The position numbers and the translations under genes were made by a program. 64,000 nt of DNA from Liolophura sinensis (taxonomy: Eukaryota; Mollusca; Polyplacophora; Chitonida; Chitonidae). Location of the stretch: positions 10,861,704 to 10,925,703 of the forward strand of contig NC_088304.1 of the NCBI RefSeq assembly GCF_032854445.1. Direction: 5' to 3'. The notes beneath the pieces were generated by a model. That model saw nothing but the letters and a program-made list of their open reading frames with translations, was not told where the DNA came from and did not search any database. Positions 62,916 through 64,000 of this stretch are shown one piece after another (position 1 is the first letter of the stretch; the number at the start of each line of letters is the position of its first letter).

Positions 62916-64000
62916 ATGGGAGCAATCAATTAAATTTCTGAGGTGGATCGGATGGGGCACGGAATCATGATTTTTTAACACGATCCCTTGTCAAGCACAT
63001 ACTAAAAGTTAGGAAACAGGTGGGAAATATTGTCCCTTTCATCTGTAGTGATTAATGGAACAATGCCGGACTGGATTAACTCCGTTGAGGTCACTGTACC
63101 ATTTAAATCGCGCGTTTTAGGAAGAAGCTCTTGATAGGTGTGACCTCAGAAAATCGCACAAGATAGTTGAATACCTACCTTTAAGATAAGATTGTAATTT
63201 TTTGAACTAATGTGGAAACTGCAGAATAAATTTAATTTAACCCATTCACTTAAATAACATCACCCTCATTAAAGATCTCTCGACATTTGCTAGGCAAAGG
63301 ATGTTTCTCCACATTTTGCTGCTCTGAAAATAGTTGTAACTGATGTAACATAATCTACAGTCAATATAAAGGACTACAGGATGGGGAAACCAGAGCAGCG
63401 AGAACAGGGTGATAATTGGCAAATGGTGATACGTAACAGGTGAAATATGGCCTCTTGTGAGTAGGATTTCATTCCAACTGTTCAGGTAACCGGTTGAAAA
63501 CTAGCAAGTTATACAATCTCTAACAATGGGCAAAGCCGAATTTGGTAAACAGTGTTTAGTGGAGACAATTGCAGTTTGTGAGATGTCACTGTCTAAAAAT
63601 ACTCAAATTTCCGTGTAGTTTTTACATGTTATAAACACATGAAAACGGGACCAGCCCTCTGGATACTTAGGTAAACCGCAAAACCCTTGGTTACGTAATA
63701 TAATGTAAAATACTGCAGTATGAAGGATGAAACTAGAGTACTAACAACAGTAATGGTGTGATATTTTGCGAATGGTCAGGAGTAACCCGTGAAATCTTGC
63801 CTGTTGTCATTTTACCTCAGTTAGGGTATCATGCTAAATCTTCAGACAAATCCTTAGAAAGTAGCAACGGGTTCGCTCCCTAGCAACATGGCTTAATGCA
63901 TCTTAGCACTAAGCAGTAATTACAGTTTATTTAGAAATACTCAAAATGCTATGTTTTCATCACATGTAATGGGGAAAAAGGGTCTGACAATTTACTATTG

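Larger units (their letters stand above)
48130..64000 (-). repeat. Right arm of large inverted duplication
   Basis: Reverse-complement partner of 10,538-39,010. It is shorter because of two large deletions, and it carries extra inserted repeats at 48,560-48,720, 57,640-57,980 and 60,616-62,410. The homology still continues at the window's end. Confidence 0.85.

Overview
This is eukaryotic nuclear DNA, most likely from a mollusc or another lophotrochozoan. The evidence is a metazoan extracellular-matrix style gene with many small EGF exons bounded by GT/AG splice sites, long AT-rich introns, dense tRNA-derived SINEs ending in ATAA-repeat tails, and a broken Toll-like receptor. The species cannot be named from the sequence alone.

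Layout. (1) 1-2.9 kb holds upstream repeats, including a satellite of about 145 bp that switches orientation. (2) 2,913-38,336 (+) is one large gene whose 23 coding exons I could assemble by splice sites and phase. It encodes a secreted protein of about 2,540 residues: signal peptide, EMI domain, 14 EGF modules (five calcium-independent modules alternating with calcium-binding ones), about 1,700 residues of unrecognised sequence (beta-rich blocks, amphipathic Ala/Lys/Val helices, a Cys cluster, two dibasic cleavage sites), two Ig domains, one FN3 domain and a short tail. (3) 39-48 kb is a repeat-rich spacer containing a Toll-like receptor pseudogene at about 41.2-43.1 kb (+). (4) 48.1-64 kb is an inverted, diverged and internally deleted copy of about 10.5-39.0 kb. 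It keeps EGF exons 12-15, most of the giant exon 20 and the last three exons on the minus strand, and it runs off the right end of the window.

The two gene copies are convergent (tail to tail) and neither reads cleanly. The plus copy has a one-base deletion in EGF exon 13 and a one-base phase conflict between exons 19 and 20. The minus copy has two large deletions, nonsense codons, frameshifts and a lost splice donor, yet its EGF exons are intact and differ from the plus copy mainly at silent sites. The plus copy is either a functional gene carrying sequence or assembly errors, a gene that skips exon 13, or a very young pseudogene.

The points most worth following up are the new domain architecture, the SINE that duplicated the exon 18 splice acceptor, the 47-bp minisatellite built from an exon end plus its splice donor, and the large inverted duplication with its potential to form double-stranded RNA. 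No prokaryotic features (operons, CRISPR, IS elements) are present.
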